A DNA stretch of 64,000 bases from Cristatella mucedo (taxonomy: Eukaryota; Bryozoa; Phylactolaemata; Cristatellidae), in NCBI GenBank assembly GCA_009760855.2, contig WPIO01000014.1, positions 5,190,001-5,254,000 of the forward strand. The letters run 5' to 3'. The notes under the pieces were generated by a model. It was given only the letters and a program-made list of their open reading frames with translations. It searched no databases and had not been told where the DNA came from. This document shows, one piece after another, positions 62,960 to 64,000 of the stretch. Position 1 is the first letter of the stretch. Each line of letters starts with the position of its first letter. The position numbers and the translations under genes were made by a program.

Positions 62960-63282
62960 GTTTGTAATGTAATGTAATGTATCTCCGTCAGTAACTCCAC
63001 AAAGTCATAAAGACCATGTGGGTGTTACGCAGGAGATTTTTGTATAGCGCACTTACAGCCTAAGCGGCTTTCGGTACGCATTCGGTACCCAACAGACTTC
63101 GTCTCACGCAACAAAGAGAAAGTGGGAAGCATAGCAGAGTCAGGAGAGCAGTTGAGGTAGTGAGTAGCATAGAAGTAGCAGTTCGGGACCGCTGAAAAAG
63201 ATGTGCCATAGTCGGCAGTTGGAGAGTAGTTGTCGTTGCGTAAGAATTGTGGAAGCGAGTTCCACAGTCTAGGACCTGAATT
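62960..63282 (-). mobile_element. LINE-B 3' end
   Basis: Starts at (TACAT)n on the minus strand's 3' side (62964-62982) and encodes VLDCGTRFHNSYATT and TSTALLTLLCFPLSLCCVRR. The 5' end is truncated at about 63282. Confidence 0.75.
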
Positions 63283-63587
63283 ATTGAATGCAAGCTATAT
63301 TCACAGGGTCGCTAGATCCTTGGGCGTCGCTGCTTCGGTTCCCATATTCAAGTGTCTCTCCGAAGGGCAATATGTTTTTTTTAAATGAGACTAGAATAGC
63401 TGGCTGCTGGAGTGGCACGCCTTCGGCGGGCATGTTCCGCGTGGGTTTCCAGTGAGGCTATCGTTAATTTCAACAGGACTGGCAATTTTAGGGCTGTATT
63501 AATGATCAACTAATGATAAATATAATACTTGAACAAGGTTTAGCAATAATTATAATGCTAATAAGAAATTTTTCGTGCGTGCTAACC

Positions 63588-63752
63588 TCCGTATCTTAGT
63601 CCAGCGGCAAGGTGCTCGCTCTGCGTTACCCGGGTCGATGGTTTGAGTCCTGCAATGGGCCATTGCCAAATGCAAGCGGCGGAGAAAGCCTTTAAGGCTC
63701 CTCTGCCGCTACACAAATAAGGCTGCTGAATCAGCGAATCATTTTTCCAGAG
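63588..63752 (+). mobile_element. SINE-2, tRNA-derived
   Basis: TTAGTCCAGCGGCAAGGTGC (A box), GGTCGATGGTTTGAGTCC (B box), AATGCAAGCGGCGGAGAAAG body and AAGGCTGCTGAATCAGCGAA end. Confidence 0.8.
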
Positions 63753-64000
63753 AGAACTAATTTTTTTTAGACACTGGATGTGCTATACAGCGAGCAGGTT
63801 ATCTATCCTTTTAGGTAGGTCCAACGGCGCCCGCCGAGCGGTGCGGGTCGGCGGCACGCCGCCTCCGGGCCACCCCTAACCGGAGCGCTAATTCATTTTC
63901 TTCAAGTGCGCCGAAAGAGGCGTCCGGGTCGCACGCGTTCGGACCGGTGCTGCAGGCTGTCTCGCACACTTTTGTAACAGCTAAAATTATCAAGTGATGG
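63753..64000. other. Window end, GC-rich, no recognised gene
   Basis: A CG-rich block at about 63825-63950 is open on the minus strand with no motif. An AG acceptor-like site flanks it, but no partner exon is visible. Confidence 0.35.

Noticed and set aside
63811-63993. Minus-strand coding exon at the window end
   Set aside because: Open frame in CG-rich DNA without partner exon or recognisable domain.

Overview
The window is nuclear DNA from an invertebrate animal whose phylum I cannot fix. Genes are split by GT-AG introns. Two metazoan-type protein genes (a MORC-family ATPase and a perilipin) sit with RPL4 in an AT-leaning background full of CR1-like LINE ends, tRNA-derived SINEs, one Tc1-like transposon and microsatellites. 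No prokaryotic or viral gene is present. Most open frames in the window are shadows, LINE fragments or low-complexity sequence.

Layout. 1-32.1 kb (+): the 3' part of a MORC2-like gene. Fourteen exons join in phase into 587 codons plus a stop. They cover the end of the ATPase/S5 module, a CW zinc finger, a coding minisatellite of 14-residue units and a C-terminal coiled coil. Its introns hold nested LINEs and SINEs and a Tc1-like element. 32.2-36.7 kb: intergenic repeats and one decayed snoRNA copy. 36.7-39.03 kb (-): an apparently undescribed non-coding snoRNA host gene with a 5'TOP start and eight short exons. Its introns alternate three H/ACA snoRNAs with three box C/D snoRNAs recognisable as U18 (SNORD18). 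42.0-44.6 kb (-): RPL4 with all eight coding exons. 50.45-51.14 kb (-): an intronless RPS2 retrocopy, truncated at both ends. 52.5-55.6 kb (+): a perilipin gene. 56-64 kb: a 123-bp tandem array, the best preserved CR1-like LINE 3' end, a long inverted repeat, a 300-bp GA tract and SINEs.

How the parts relate. RPL4 and the snoRNA host lie about 3 kb apart, point the same way and both start in a CTTTTCC pyrimidine tract, so they are probably co-regulated parts of ribosome biogenesis. In vertebrates the U18 genes sit in RPL4 introns. Here the RPL4 introns have no recognisable U18 and the adjacent non-coding host carries three copies. The H/ACA family has a 3' pocket matching a conserved 28S rRNA segment, with the 14-nt spacing to the ACA box that the family requires. 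The MORC and perilipin genes are unrelated neighbours (chromatin ATPase; lipid-droplet coat).
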